NCBI GenBank assembly: GCA_013398175.1
Contig: VZRZ01005947.1
Location: 56,745 to 120,744, forward strand
Direction of reading: 5' to 3'
Source of the DNA: Climacteris rufus
Taxonomy: Eukaryota > Chordata > Aves > Passeriformes > Climacteridae
DNA: 64,000 nt
In this document: positions 12,001-25,194 of the stretch, one piece after another
How the letters are laid out: each line of letters starts with the position of its first letter
How positions within the stretch are numbered: the stretch's first letter is position 1
The notes under the pieces: model-generated
Databases searched by the model: none
Told to the model about the DNA's origin: nothing
Seen by the model: the letters and a program-made list of their open reading frames with translations, nothing else
Program-made: the position numbers and the translations under genes

Positions 12001-15000
12001 TTCCTTCAGGGCATCTGTTTTCTCTTTCATTCTGTCTGGCTGTTCAACAGCCTGAACTCAGTTACTCTAATCCTTCCATCTTCAGTGATGTTCTCAGCTC
12101 CACATAATAAATATTAACGGCTTACACGTATCTTGGGGTTCTTATGCAAGGGCTCCAAATAGCTTTATGGTTCATACACACATGGGGCTCGCTGTATTCG
12201 CCAGCAAAATGCAGCCACCGATGAGACAGCAGTTGTTTAGCAACCTACAGTGACAACACACAATAGTTAAGACGGGAAGTGAAGATAAATATCATATCCA
12301 TTTGAAACTCCAGGAGGGGATTGGAGTTGGCAGAATATAAGTATTCATGCTGAATTTTTGCCAGAATGCTCCAAATAGCATTCCTATGCTTGCAGAAAGA
12401 GCTATAGGATTTAAAATACCTAACCCATCCCCGGTGGTTTATTTACAACTCATGTTAACGGCATGGATGTTTTAGGATGCCAGCAATTCTCTTCACTGGA
12501 GAAAGGCGAGTCACTTGAGTAATGAACTATACAGGATTACTCTAAAACCCCTCAGACATTCTGAGGAAGGAAAATTCAGATTATTTTGTATAAACAACTG
12601 TCTATTCGTTCTCAAATTAAATTATATTTATATCTTTTAGGTAGATTCATTCTTCAGCTATGGCTATCTCCACCCTGAGAAAACACCAGACCAATTGTGG
12701 CATTTTTTCAGTGGTGCCACAAACCCTTTTAATTCCTAACACTGGAAGATGTTAATGTGGTGGGAAAAAAAAGAAGAGAAGAGGGGAGAGGAACACATTC
12801 CTTCCTCTTCAGATCATGGTGACTGAGGGAGCAGAGACTCTGTCTGAGGGTGCTGCACTACCCTTGCATGATCCAGGGAGCATTGGTGGCACCAAGTGGC
12901 ACTCATTCAGCACATGCCTCTTCCCTATTGGAAAGTTCAGGTGTGACAAAAGCAACCAAGTGAATGGGAACAAACCAGCCTGTCTTAGCTTCAGCTGATG
13001 GCTCAGGTGCTGAAGAGAACTGAAGCCTGGTGTGACTTACCCACAGACCATATCCTGGAGCCAAGCGCTAACTGCTGGCCATGACCCTTCCCAGCTATCC
13101 TCTGCTATTTAGAGATTTTGTTATAAATGGGTGTGCTGCTCAGCTAATGGAGAGCTTAAAATGAAAAAGTCCCTGGTGATCCTTCAGCAACAGAGATGCT
13201 GAGAACCTCAGTTTTAGGTGGCATCAGAAGTCCCCCCAGTTTCCTGACTGCCAGACCCCAAGGCAGCTTGAGTCTTTTCAGGTCTCCCTCTGATGGCTTA
13301 TTCAACCTCAGGCCAGGGTGGACACAACCACCCTTTTCCAGTGCTGCAGAGGCCCCCATGTGTGTCCTGGGACCACAACACATATGGGGGGTCAGGAGGT
13401 GCAGGCAGCTGCCAGCAAGGGCATCTCAGTGATATCCACGAGCCCACTCACCAGCACTGGGTGCTCCCTACTTAGCTGCTGGAAAGATTTCTCAGCAGAA
13501 GAGAAGCAAGGAAGGTCAGAAAATTAGGGATGAGAGGGAGGATGGGATATCTCCTGTCTCCCATACAGGCACTTCCACCTGGTGAGGTGATAGCAGTGGC
13601 TTGGGGAGAGAGCGCAAGCCAAGAGAAAGCTTTTGGGGATAGCTCAGGACAGGCATCGCTTCAGCTCCAGAATGACATAAACCCCTGCTCTGTACTGAAA
13701 CCAGGCCCAACACAGCCTCCTTTCAGTCAGCTCTTTCTGGAGCTCCCCAAAGGCAAGGGGGGGGGGGTCTACAAAGCCCTCTCCAGTCTTTGCTGGGATT
13801 TCTCCACACCCCTTGGTGTGCAGCAAGGTGCACATAGCTTTGGTCCTCCCCAAGAGCATCAAAAGGCTTCGCATCCTCTCCAGCCATGCCAAATCCTCAG
13901 CATGCTGCTCCAGGCTGGCTGCCTGCTCACCTCTCTGCCTGCCTGTGAACATGGGGACTGGGGCCTTATCCCAGCCCGAGCACCTCTAATGACCCTCAGC
14001 CAGTGCCCAGAGCCCAGGGACAGGCAAAGCATTCCCGCTACTCCCATTCTAGGGATAGGACTTCTCATTTCTACCCATCTTATAGGGGGATAGTTATTGA
14101 AAAATAATATTAGCTGCCTTTAAGACAAACTTAGCCTGCATATTCAGGTCTTTATTTGCCAGTTCCTCTCCAGCAGTCCTGAGAAGCATAGCTGCACTGT
14201 TTTTCTCTCTGTCTTGGTCTTTACCTTTCTAGTTGTTTTGAATTTCACTACACTGCAAAAAAGCCACTGCTGTTGTTTCTCCAGATCGCTCTGGTTCTGT
14301 TCTCTTCCATCCACACCTTCATTTTGAAGGGGCAGGGGAGAGGAGGTTTTTCCACTGCTGTAACAAGCTGCATCTTCCCATCGCTCTCTGAGGACAACAT
14401 TAAATACCGATATTCACTGATGAGCCTCCTTCCCCTCTACACCATGTTCAGTCTGTTTCTTTGACGTGGACTCCAAAGCCATGGCTTACATAGCATTCAC
14501 AGAAAACCTCTTTTCCTCATCTTTTTCCCAGTGGCTGTACAGGCACAGCTTAGTGTGATCCACCTGCTCCTACCCACTTTATTTTTTTGTACTTCCTAAA
14601 CTGGTAATGATGCCTAAGGATCAGTTTGTTTTGCCTGATCTGCTTTATATAAGTGTTTGGCAATTCTCAAACTTTTATCTGGAGCATCCACTTGCTGGAA
14701 TATTTCCCATTGGAACTGTTCTTGGTATAAGATTGCAAATATCATAGATAAATGGCATGGGGGAATAAGCAAGAAAAACTTGTTTATACAGCTATTGGAA
14801 TCTGTGCCAGGTTAGGGAACACAGAATAGGATAAAACCTTTTCAACTCCATTTTAGTCCATACCAGGATCACACTATCCTGTTAAACAGCCACACAACAG
14901 TCTGGAGGATAGGACTCCCAGGTCAAACAACATTTCGGAGCAGCCCTGGCAGCAGGCCAGGCTGGGGTCAGGTACCTGAATTCTTTGTTTCTTACAGGGC

Positions 15001-16360
15001 AGAGGACAGAGCTGAGGCACTGCCAGCCCCTACCTTGTTCAGCCTCGGGGACAAGGCACCAACCTCACACAACTCTGCTGCCTTTGCTTCACCACTGAAC
15101 GTCACCTCCCTGGCAGGGTTGGAAGGGTCTCGACAGGAGGTGCCTGTGCTGGCAAGTTCAGCACACCCAGCCTTCCTGGGAACTCCAGTGGGGCAGGGAA
15201 ACACAAGCTTCTGCAGGCAGTCCGGCCCCGCAGGGCGAAGCTGTGCCAGCAGGGCTTGGAGGGGCACAGGCAGAGAGCCACCCACCTGCACAAAAGGGAT
15301 CCTTGCCGTGTCTTCCCAGAAAACAGGCATTTCTCACCACTCTGATCCTGCCCACGTGTTTCTCAGTGAATTCAGGTCTTGCCTCAGGGCACTCAGTGCT
15401 ATTTAGTCTATCCAAAGGGATAAATCCCCCTCTCCTTCTTTCCAGGCTGGCATGCCACCAGTGCCTCGAACTTGCACACATAGGGCTTGGCTACACACTG
15501 GCCTTAAATATAGCATCCCTTACTACACCATCCTGATCCCTTCCCATTTTCCTTCTTCTTAAGGTGACAAGTCTGGATGCAAAAATAAACCCAGGAAGGA
15601 ACCCCAGCCAGTTCTTCCACTTGCCTCTTCTCTAATCCCCTTTAGCCGTCTCTTAGCTTTGCCTGGTGCCTCATCACAACTTCCCAGAAGTACTTCCCAG
15701 GCGCTGCAGGTCACCCCCGAGGCCTCCCGTGTTTGCTAGAGAAAGGCTTGCAGGGAGCCAGGCAGGCTGAAGGGATGGCTGGAGCAGGGAGGGAAGAGGC
15801 TCGCTTGCCGCCTGCCGTCAGAAATCTGAACTGAAGAGGAAGATCATGATCCCAACGCCTCTGCCAGCCAGGCCAGGCCTTGGCTCACCCAATGTGCAGC
15901 CAGCAGACCAGCAGGACTCCTCCTCTCCTCCCTGCACAACTCCCTCTCTGACACGACGGTGCACATCTGCTTCTTCAAAGCTCCAGGACAGAGTTGTGAC
16001 TTCCAGCTGTGCACTACCAGGTGCCTGTACAGGAAAACTGCATTACAAACTCCACCTGTGCTCTACAGCTTTCCAGATGGCCTGCATTAGGAGAAACAAC
16101 ATGCATTTTACCTGCAAAAAACAGTAACCTGAATTTATGGTTTCACTCCAAGCCATAATTCAGTGCCAAAGCTCAGCAAATAAGTAAACAAAGAGTTTAT
16201 GTTTTTAAGTCGCCTTCAGGCTTCAGGCCACTTTTACAGCAGAAGCTTGCCTGCTGCAAGGTGCAAGCCTCTGTTCTGGAAGAATAGAAGGATTCAACAG
16301 GAAGAGTTGTCACACCCACATATGACATTACAAGGAAGAGAGCAAGCCACACAGATGCCA
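79..16360. other. Intergenic region left of TAB1
   Basis: I see no exon that can be supported in this 16-kb stretch. The longest open frames (about 175-187 codons) have no recognisable domain, are rich in W, P, C and S as random GC-rich frames are, and show no splice-linked partners. In human, MGAT3 follows TAB1 with a long non-coding 5' part and one large coding exon of about 530 codons; no such frame is present, so MGAT3 coding sequence must lie beyond the left edge if synteny holds. Contents seen: one short CR1 fragment (8950-9030), a TTG repeat near 10180-10200, an 11-base G run at 13757-13767, and AT-rich patches that look unlike simple repeats. Confidence 0.6.
8950..9030 (-). mobile_element. 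CR1 LINE fragment (3' end)
   Basis: The stretch matches the familiar reverse complement of the avian CR1 3' tail: an ATCACAGAAT start, then a diverged form of the 'pairing of contractions to accepted CR1 tail' order with AATACCTCTAAGAG and TTCAACCATCAACCC, ending at CCACGTTCACC. Only about 80 bases are left. It is an old, truncated, non-autonomous copy. Confidence 0.8.
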
Positions 16361-16380
16361 AGGACTGTAGCTATAAGTTA

Positions 16381-16386
16381 TTTATT
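16381..16386 (-). terminator. TAB1: TAB1 poly(A) signal
   Basis: Read on the minus strand this is a canonical AATAAA, 433 bases downstream of the TAB1 stop codon. It is the first canonical hexamer I noticed after the stop, so cleavage is expected near 16355-16370. The 3' end is inferred and no transcript was examined. Confidence 0.7.
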
Positions 16387-16466
16387 CTGCAAAATAGAGG
16401 TATCTTCTATGGAGTTGAACACTGGAATCACAGCATTATGAACTGAGTTGTGGAAACACGATGACA

Positions 16467-16521
16467 GCACGCACACACACACACACAGGCACGCACGTGT
16501 ACACCTACACACACGCACACA
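16467..16521. repeat. CA/GT-rich microsatellite in TAB1 3'UTR
   Basis: An interrupted (CA)n tract on the plus strand with GCACGC and GTGTACACC interruptions. In the TAB1 transcript it reads as a UG-rich element roughly 80-135 nt upstream of the poly(A) signal. Confidence 0.9.
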
Positions 16522-16818
16522 CCCAGCCTTCGCACGGGCCCCGACTCCTGCGCTACCCACAAGGAGCCCTCTCTGCACCTTGATTGGCATTCAAGACCCC
16601 TTCCCCTATTCACAGGGCTTCCAAGGGCTGGTCAGGATTGGGAGCATGGCACAGGCAACACGTGTGTAGTGCATAAGACCCCCTGCCCAGTGTCCAGCAC
16701 ATCCTGAACAGGAGTTAGCTCTGGGCAGAGCACAGCCCTCAGTGGAACACTCTCACTCTTGCCTCAGTCTCTGCCCGTGCAGCCGAGCACAAGGTGTCTG
16801 CAGGAAGCAGATACCACG

Positions 16819-19800
16819 TTAGGACACAGTCAGTGCTCCCTGCTCGCCATGGTCCATGTTCCAAAGCCGGTAAAACTCTGCAAAATCCACGTAGGGCTCC
16901 ACACGCCCATCCTCATCCGGCTGGAGCGAGTGGGTGGGTCGGGAGCGGAAGAGACCTCCATCTGAACTGGAGCTGCTGCTCTGCGTGTGGGTATTGGTTG
17001 ACTGGAGCGTCACAGTTGGGCTTTGGCTGAGGAGAGAAAAAGAGAGAACATAAGCATCTTTATTTTTGCCCACCTGATGCATTGGACAAGAAAAGCACCA
17101 GAACAAGCACCAGTTTCTTCACAGATCAAGCTATCCTAGCAAACAGGTAAAAAGTTGCAGCCACTTGCTCTGCGAGAGCACTGAAGTGTTGAGAACTGAC
17201 TGGAATTGACAAACACTAAAAGTAGCTGATTTGCATTAAGTGGAAGGCCTTAAGTACAACCAGGCATCTGAGGATCAGAGGGGAAGCAGAAAAAACCAGG
17301 CATGCACTCTGCTGGCCTCCCCGTACCCAGAACAGTACGAGCTTTACGGGAAGAGTCTGGCAGCAGGGAAAGCTATGCTTGCATGACCTGTGCTGCAGCC
17401 AAAGCAGCTCTGTGCGTCAGCCTCATTGTTTCTGCAGCTACAGAGCACAATACCCACAGAGCTTCTTCACTTTGCAGTGTGTACACACCACCCTGTGCCA
17501 AAGGCTCAACCTAAACCACAGCCACTACCTAGTGTGACCCTTGCAAAGTGCATCCAAACAGGACCCAGTGCTAAGCTTTATCTGCATTTTTTCCTGAGCT
17601 CTGCTTGTAAGCAAGTCAGCTTCTGCAGCGGAGCCTCTCCAGCAGCTTTACAGGTGACCTGCACAGTCCCTCTTCCCTGCTAAAATGAAGGGCATCCACA
17701 CTGCCTCTGTGCACAGCACCCAACATGCTTGGCACACAAGATCCAAAGAGAAGGGCTGCTCACTGCCAGCATGCCCTCCATGAACAGCAGCAGATGCTGC
17801 TCCCAAGGCATGTCGCCAGAGCTGGCTTCAGAGCTGCTTGCTTCACTCATTCCCACTCCTCACACATCTCTTTCCAGCTAACACATTATGCTGGCTGTCA
17901 AAGCTGCAGTTGGGGGGCACACTCCAGATAAGGGAATGACTGACAGGTAACTGACAGCTGTCTCTGCTTTTCAACCACTTTATACACTGTGAGGTGCAGG
18001 GAAAAACTGTGGATAGCAAGAGAGCAGGACTTTACTTAGTTAGGGTGGGGGTGGCTTCATCCAGAGTTGAGCTGCTGTGGGCACCATTGACCATCTGGCC
18101 TTGGGAAGGCATGACAAGAGACAGTGTAACACTGGTCTTGCTTGTGCTTTGGGAGCTGGAATATGGCACTGAGACTGGGTACACACGGCCTCCTGAGAAG
18201 GGAGAAAACAGAAGTTATAAAATGCAGTTGAGACATGAGCAACTGGGGGTGCAGCACAGCAGCAAAAGAACCCAAGAATTTATATCAAAGTCCCTTTCTA
18301 AGATGCTGTACTGTATCCTGTCAAATTGTTACAAATTCCACATCTCAAAAGCCCATAATCTTTTTAATAAGAAAATTTCTTCTACACTGACTACCTCCTC
18401 TCCTGATGTGAGCCGAGTGCTGGCTCAATCAAGAGATCTTATCTTCCTCCCCCCCACTTTGTTTCATTCTCTCCCCAACACACCTTGCGTTGGTGTCAGC
18501 GTGGGCTGGCTCATCTCACCCAGGGGGTACCCAAAATTCCTCACAAGCAGCGTCATGTCTTCATGCCGGGGACAGAACTTGGACCGTTCCCCACCGCTGG
18601 CAAAAGTGTCACAGTGGATGCGCTTAACGCGGTCCACCACTGCCTGCGCCACGGCATCCAGCGACGTCTGCTTGGCAAACTCGGTGGCTATCATGGCTGC
18701 AATTTCCTGACCACAGAAGGAAAAAGAAAACCGACAGAAGTTAAGATTTTTAGGAGATTTTGAAGGAAACCTTTTCCTGCCGTCTGATCTAAGAGTTTTT
18801 ATGGCAACTCATCTGACTGTGATGCTTGACTGTCTCACCTGCTGATTATGTGCCCGTGTGCCTTGAGTCATCCCACTCCCTTTAATGGGCTGCTCCTAAG
18901 GGACAGGCAGCTGCCTAGAAGAACTGGCTTGGCAAAGCAGCTCCTGTATTATTACAGACTGGAATGGGGTGGCACAGGCATTCAACCTGGCCAGCACTGG
19001 CAGGACAGATGAGGAGGACAGTTTGGACAAGGGCAGCTGACACGGCTGGAGTGAGTCAATAGCCAAGGGAATGTTTCCCTTGTGAGCAGGCTCACCTGGT
19101 TGGCCTGCCCAGGTCCATGAGCTGCCTCCAGTGCTTTGTAGAGCCCTTCTGACATAAGCACCAAGAAGCCGGTCACCCCATCCAGTGAGTGCCCTCCATG
19201 GATTTCAGGCTCTGCTATGATGGGCTTAGATTTAGCAGCACTGGAAAGAGACAGTGTTATTTTAGCATTTAATGGTGACATAAGAGGTGAGAATGGAGCA
19301 ATCATGAAGAAAAGGAGGGCTTGAAACCCCAAAGTTGAATTTTTCTGACCTGAGCAGTTCAATATCGGTATAGCCGTATTTGACTTTGTAATCTCCAATG
19401 CGCCGTGTGCTTTCCTGCCCACGAATAGTTCCCACTTGTTTTATTTTCCCTGCATCCAAGCCTGCCAGATTGAAAACCAGAAATGTTTCACTAACTTTGT
19501 GAAACTTGCAGAACTTCGTCTGAGAAAAGAAATATCCACAGTTACACAGAACTGTAAGACAAAACGAGACGCTGAAAAATCATCCGGAGCTAAACAGGGA
19601 GGAAAGGAATAGCAGTTTGCCGTGTTCCAAGGGACACCTTTTCATTAGTTCCAAGCTGGGAAGCAGAAAGGAGAGAGACATACACAGCCCAAAAGGCATA
19701 CTCTGAATGCAACAGCTGGCCCTGAGACAAAGCCCACATCCTGGTCCAAAGCCACCAGTGGCAGCTGGGTTGGGTGCACAGGCATTTGCCAAAAAGGCAG

Positions 19801-22800
19801 GGGAACATCTGCGCCTGTCAGATCTGGGCTGATGGGAGTGCGATGGGATGAGAAGGCAGGAAGGAGGAAAACACTGGGTGAAGAATTCTGCTTTTTCTTC
19901 CACCTGTTACTGACCCCTGCTCCCAAGCTCCACATGATAATGTCACTAATACACTGGACTGCAGAGAGGGTGTGGAAGCTCCCTCACTGGAGATATTCAA
20001 GAACCTCTACAATGTGCTCTAGGATGACCCTCCTTGAGCAGGAGCTTGGTCCAGATGACCCACTGTGGCCCCTTCCAACATTACCCATGCTGTGATTCTG
20101 AGAAAAGGAGAACTACCTACAAGAGACACTGAATTTGCTCAAATTGGTGTGAGCTACGCCTAAAATAAGAACAATGACCAAACAAGTATTTATTTAAATG
20201 AACTTCAGGGGATGTATCTCTGGCAGGGGCTAGGAAGTAATCCCATCTTGAAGAAGGTTCTAACAGGGACCATCTGAGTGTGGCCACTATTTGAGGCAGG
20301 ACTTGGAGCAGATTATGTCTGTTCTGGCAAGCCTCCTTTCCTCATTATACCTACACCTAATAGCCAGAAAACACTGAGATTTTATCTAGGGATGACTGCC
20401 CTCAGTACAAGGTGAAGGCAGGGGTCCAGCTGAAATACTCCCTTTGAGTCAAACCAAGCCTCGTTGCACAGATGGCTCCACACCTACCCCAGCAGTAAGA
20501 CACAACTCCTCCATCTGCTGCAGACCACAGCTGACTCATCAACATGGCCTGGCTCATTTGTCAGCTCCATCGACAGACACAAACACAGGGAGGCTCAGAG
20601 GATGCCAGAGAGGTCGTGTCTAAATCACAGCAGCTCTCCCAGGGCACTGAACAAGCTGCGGTGTGCTGGGTGAAGAGCCACAAAGGCACAGGACCTCTCC
20701 CACCCTTCCCCCAAGAGAGGGGTGACACAGGCACCATCATGACAAATGCTGTCCCCACTACCTCTTATCACTGTGCTTCAATCTAGCCCCGTAACAACCT
20801 CCCTTGGGCCCCCAAAACAACCTGTGCACAGTCTTATTCCACAGGTTCTGCTGGGACTGCAGGCAGGAGTGCCAGTGCTACACCAAGCTAAGGTCGGCAT
20901 GTCTAACAAATCCCTGTGCTCCTATGGACTGCAGCTAAATTCTGCATTTTTGGCAGTAAAAACTCAGTCAAAAAGTCTCTTTCCCTGGACTCTTGTATTC
21001 AGTCTTCTATTTCACAGCACATATCCCTAGTGGAGGAGTAGGAGTAAAAGTGGAAATGAAAGAGAAATAGAATAAAACAAGACCTAGCAGCAGAAATTAC
21101 CACATCAACAGCCTCACCAGATAAGAATACATCTGCCAGGGGAATCTAATGAAGAATGCCACCTTACATCTACCTAAATAAAATACAGGACCTAAATATC
21201 TCAATAATAACAATTTGTTACTAGCAATCACACAAGTGCTCTGGGTTAGCTCTAGACCAAGAAAGAAAACATGTCAAACACTGTAAAGGAAAAGGGAAAT
21301 TGCCTAAAGCAAAATGTCAGCATTAAGAGTCCAACAGTTACTGATGAGAGAGCAGTAAATGCCAGTGCTTGGCCTGGCTCTGTCTGAAATGAAGCTGCTT
21401 TTTTTCAGCAGCAGCTCGTACAAAGGCATATTGAAATGTACCATCCTGAGGGCGCGGCATCACACAGAACTGAACGCAGCACAACTGCAGTTTGCCTCCA
21501 CAGGAGCCGTCATACATTGCCCACTTCACTTCTACCCTCTGGCTCTGTGCTTCCACTCCTGCCTTCCTATCCACTCCAGCAACAGCCAGAGGGCAAATCA
21601 ATGCCAGTTTGGCAGCTGGACACAAAACTAACACTCAAAACTTGAAACAAAAGTGCAGTTTTCTTCTGGGTCGGTGAGATGAGCTTACTCACTCTGTAGC
21701 CTCAGAATGGCTAAAAAGCACAAAAAGAAGGCAGTGAACTTGTCATCTGAAAACACAGTAAGCTTCTTTTTGTGGTTATTTATTGTTCCAGGGGCTTGAG
21801 TCATTCTTGGTGCCCCAGAAAAACAGAGTCATGCGATGTTCTCAGCTAAGAACATGAAACCCAAATACTCACCCAGCTGAGAGAAGCGAAAAAGTTCATC
21901 CTCATTCTCTGTCGTATGGTCCACGTTGAGCTGAGTCACCTGCAGCCCATCCACTGTGGACTTGCAGAGCAGTGCCCGATTGGTACCTGCAGTGGGAGCA
22001 GCGAGATGAGGCACCAGATAGCTCTGCCATTAACAGGGAGAACATATCCAAAGGGAAAAGGAACAGAGAGGGGGATAAAGACAGAAAAGAAGAGAAAGGC
22101 TCATGTACTGTCTCATCATGGTCTCCAAAAAGTAGCCTTGGGCTAGCATAGTAGCATAGTGGGCCTGCTAGGCAGCTCTTCATCCAGACCTGAGCTGGTA
22201 TCTCACAGGAAAGTTCTCTATTTCTCAGTGAACCTGCACTACTCCTCTCAACCCATTTTCCCTCTATTCTTTGGCCAAACACACCACACCAGCCAGCATC
22301 TGCAGGGATAAAGAGCCAGGCTGATTGCAAGTGCTCATATAAGTAAAAAGCATATCACTGCTTGGCCACAGACTGCAGAAACTGTCCCCCACATTCAAAT
22401 TTCTTTTACTTTCCAGAACCCATGCCATCCTCAGGAATGCTGAGACTGAGCCACTGACAGAAACCAACTCACCCACATTGGCAATGTAGAGCTTGTTGTT
22501 GAGAACGACAGCCACAATAGCCATGGCTCCCCCAGAGATCTCCTGCTCCACAACCTTCAATCTCTCCACAATCTTCTGGTACTGAGGAGGGAGCTGGTGG
22601 TGAGGGACACCCTGCAACCCAAAATGAGAGGGAAGCTTAAACACACAGTCCACAACACAGAAATCACAGCTGGAATAAAAGTTCTGTAGGGAGGGGACTC
22701 ATCTTGACATGTCTCAACTTTGTGTCAAGATTGTGCAAGACACAAAATTTTTTGTTCAATCCTAGCAAATAACCCAGCTTTGATATGGTTCTGGAGAGGA

Positions 22801-25194
22801 CAGTCCAGTACACCTGAAGAACAGAACCCACATTTGCCCAGATGCCCAAATTTGAGGCCTTGCCTCTCATCTGCATCATATGGCTTTGTCCTGGAAGAGC
22901 CACATACACAGGCTGAACTCCCCTCTATGACACACTCAGTTCCTTACTCAGATACCGATGACAGGTCTAAGCAGTGCCAGTATGAACAGTGGGAACACTG
23001 GGAAATGGACCAAGGCTCTGGCTTCACTTCATGCAAGCTCCCAGAAGGGAACCACAGAGAAGTAATTTTCACTGACAGCCTCCCTTGGACCAAACTGACT
23101 AATATGCCCACACCTCATCCAGCAATCTGGAAGGTGGGACCTCCAGCAATCTCTGCTCTTAAGGTTACATTACCTCTGGTAGCTGGGACTGCAGGCTGGC
23201 CTTCTCTGCCAAGGCATCATCAATGGACTCCAGGAAACTTCTTTCCACCACATCAAAAGCCTAAAAAAGGCCACAAAGAGAAACTAACCTTTTATCCAAT
23301 GCCTACAGACCTTTGGGGCTACCCATCCCCACCTCTCCAAAACTGGATGATCACTGTACATACAGACATTCAAGGATCACTGCATCAAACTGAAACACAA
23401 TTGTTTCAGCACAACTAGTTAACAGCTTGTAAAAACAATGTGCAACAACTCAAAACAGAAGAAAAAACCATAAAAATTACATTCACAGCAATGTCAGAGA
23501 CCTATCTGATCTTGTGTGTTGATTGTAAAGGACCTGCCTGTCATTCAAGAAAGTGCACTCACAAATCCATCTCCCCACATATTAGCTTCTTGCCTTCACT
23601 CACTATCATCTCCTTCACAGGCTGACTTGTTCCTACATGTCCCGTGAAGACAGGCTGCAGCTTCCTGGAGAGCTCTCAGCACTGTGCTGGCAGAGCCAGG
23701 GGGACAGATGGGTATGAGGTGGGAGTGAAACAAAGCACTACAGATGCTCAGGATGAGTGCAATTGCAACCACCAGCAGATGTTTCCAACCCCCACAGAAA
23801 CCAGCATCTGCAGATGCTGCTCCCCTGATGGCAAAGAGGACGTGGGTAGTGTGAGAAGCAGGAGCTGTTCCCACTCAAAGCCTCTTTACCTGCAGCAGAA
23901 CTCGACGCACGTCAGCATCGCTGTGATCTGCATGGAGCTGGCCCAGCAGCAACTCTGCAGAGAGCCTCTGACCCACGAAGTTGGTGACTCGGTTGCCATC
24001 ATAACCATTGAAGACACCATAGAGGTAGCAGTTGTTCTCACTCCTGGCAAGAGGGCAGAAGCAAAGAGGTCACAGATGTGTGTAGGACACAGATACAAGT
24101 GGCAAGTTCCCCCAGATGCCTTTTGCATGCTCAGGCCTCACCCTCTTCTTTGGCGTCCCACGTGACAAACTAAATAGCTCTTTTACCTGCCCCTGTGCCA
24201 GCAGGAGTCTGTGTCCCAGGTGCAACCCACTTACCTGAATTTTAACCAGTTATCTTCCAAGGGGTGACCCTCTGTCCCCTTGCCATCTGCACTGTAGGAA
24301 CGGTTAGGAGCTGAGCCCACCCCAGAGAGATGGCAGGATGGTAAGTCATCTGTCCAACTGGGCTGCTGTTCCTGGCCAACAGGAAGAGGAAAGAGATCAC
24401 GTAAACCTCAAGCAGCCTCAAGCGAGGATCTGGGTCCAGTGCTGGTTACCAGTCCACCCCCATCCTCTTCCCAATGCTTCTCCCTTTGCTAACAGGGTAG
24501 TAGCACAGACAGTAACTTCATATTCCCCTGCTGCAGAACAGGATCGCTTACTACTTCCCTTCCCTCTGAAGCTGAGCTCTGTCTGCACTCTGACTCTTGC
24601 TACCAAGAAACCAGAAGTGAAATTTGCATGCAAGTTTTACGCTCCATACAGCACAGTACTAGCATAGATGTTCCTACGGTGAATCAGACTCTCAAGCACC
24701 CGAGGCACGGGAGTACAGGGAAAGCTCTGGGTTCCCGCTGGAGTACTCACCCAGGACAAGGACTGGGGCCTGCTGCTGCAGCCAGCAATCAGGGAGATAT
24801 CCCTGGGGCCGCCATCTCCCTCACGGCCTGCAGACACCAGCTGCCCCCTCACACAGCGGGGCACCCCGAAGCCCGCAGCAGTGGCACGGCCCCCCTGCCA
24901 CCTGTCGCCCACCCTGCGCTGCAGAGCCGCCGGTCAGCCCAGGGTGCGGACCGCTGACCAGGCAGGAAGCCCCCGCAGGCCGGGACCCCCTGCCCTGAGG
25001 CGGCACAGGGGGCGGGAGAGCAGCAACCCACCGCCCCACCGCGGGGGAACCTCCCCCTTCCCACACGGCATCGCGGGGGGCGGGTGAGGAGGAGGCCCGG
25101 GGACTCCCTCGCACCCACCTGGGGGGTGCGTGTGCCCGGAGGGGGGGAAGATGCCACTCACACTCTGCAGCAGACTCCTCCTCTGCGCCGCCAT
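16819..25194 (-). CDS. TAB1: TGF-beta-activated kinase 1 binding protein 1 (TAB1), 11 exons, 502 aa
   Basis: Cytosolic adaptor that activates the kinase TAK1 (MAP3K7) and binds p38-alpha. Coding exons in transcript order: 25194-25162, 24371-24235, 24043-23890, 23260-23174, 22611-22473, 21986-21873, 19461-19350, 19240-19096, 18706-18484, 18192-18036, 17026-16819. All boundaries are GT-AG and the phases join without a break. Residues about 28-365 form the PP2C-like pseudophosphatase fold; where active PP2C enzymes have VFDGHGG this protein has VFNGYDG (67-73), as known TAB1 does. The serine/threonine-rich linker keeps the EATPTLTNQSP block (T429 and S436 match human T431 and S438) and the PVSVPYSS region where human TAB1 is O-GlcNAc modified. 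The TAK1-binding helix YVDFAEFYRLW is at 479-489. The protein is two residues shorter than human TAB1 because of the exon 9/10 linker. Confidence 0.97.
19956..20100 (+). mobile_element. CR1 LINE fragment in TAB1 intron 6
   Basis: This is the sense-strand CR1 3' region: the pattern GAGAGGGTGTGGAAGCTCC, GGAGATATTCAAGAACC, a CTTGAGCAGGAGCTTGG block, then CCCCTTCCAACATTACCC and a final TGTGATTCTG. It lies antisense to TAB1, between exons 6 and 7. It is diverged and truncated at its 5' end. Confidence 0.85.

Noticed and set aside
13530..14093. 187-codon plus-strand frame, and similar 175-185-codon frames at 10508-11035 and 2937-3494
   Set aside because: Composition is that of random GC-rich frames. 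There is no recognisable domain and no splice-linked neighbour. They are not MGAT3, which would be far longer and collinear with its known single coding exon.
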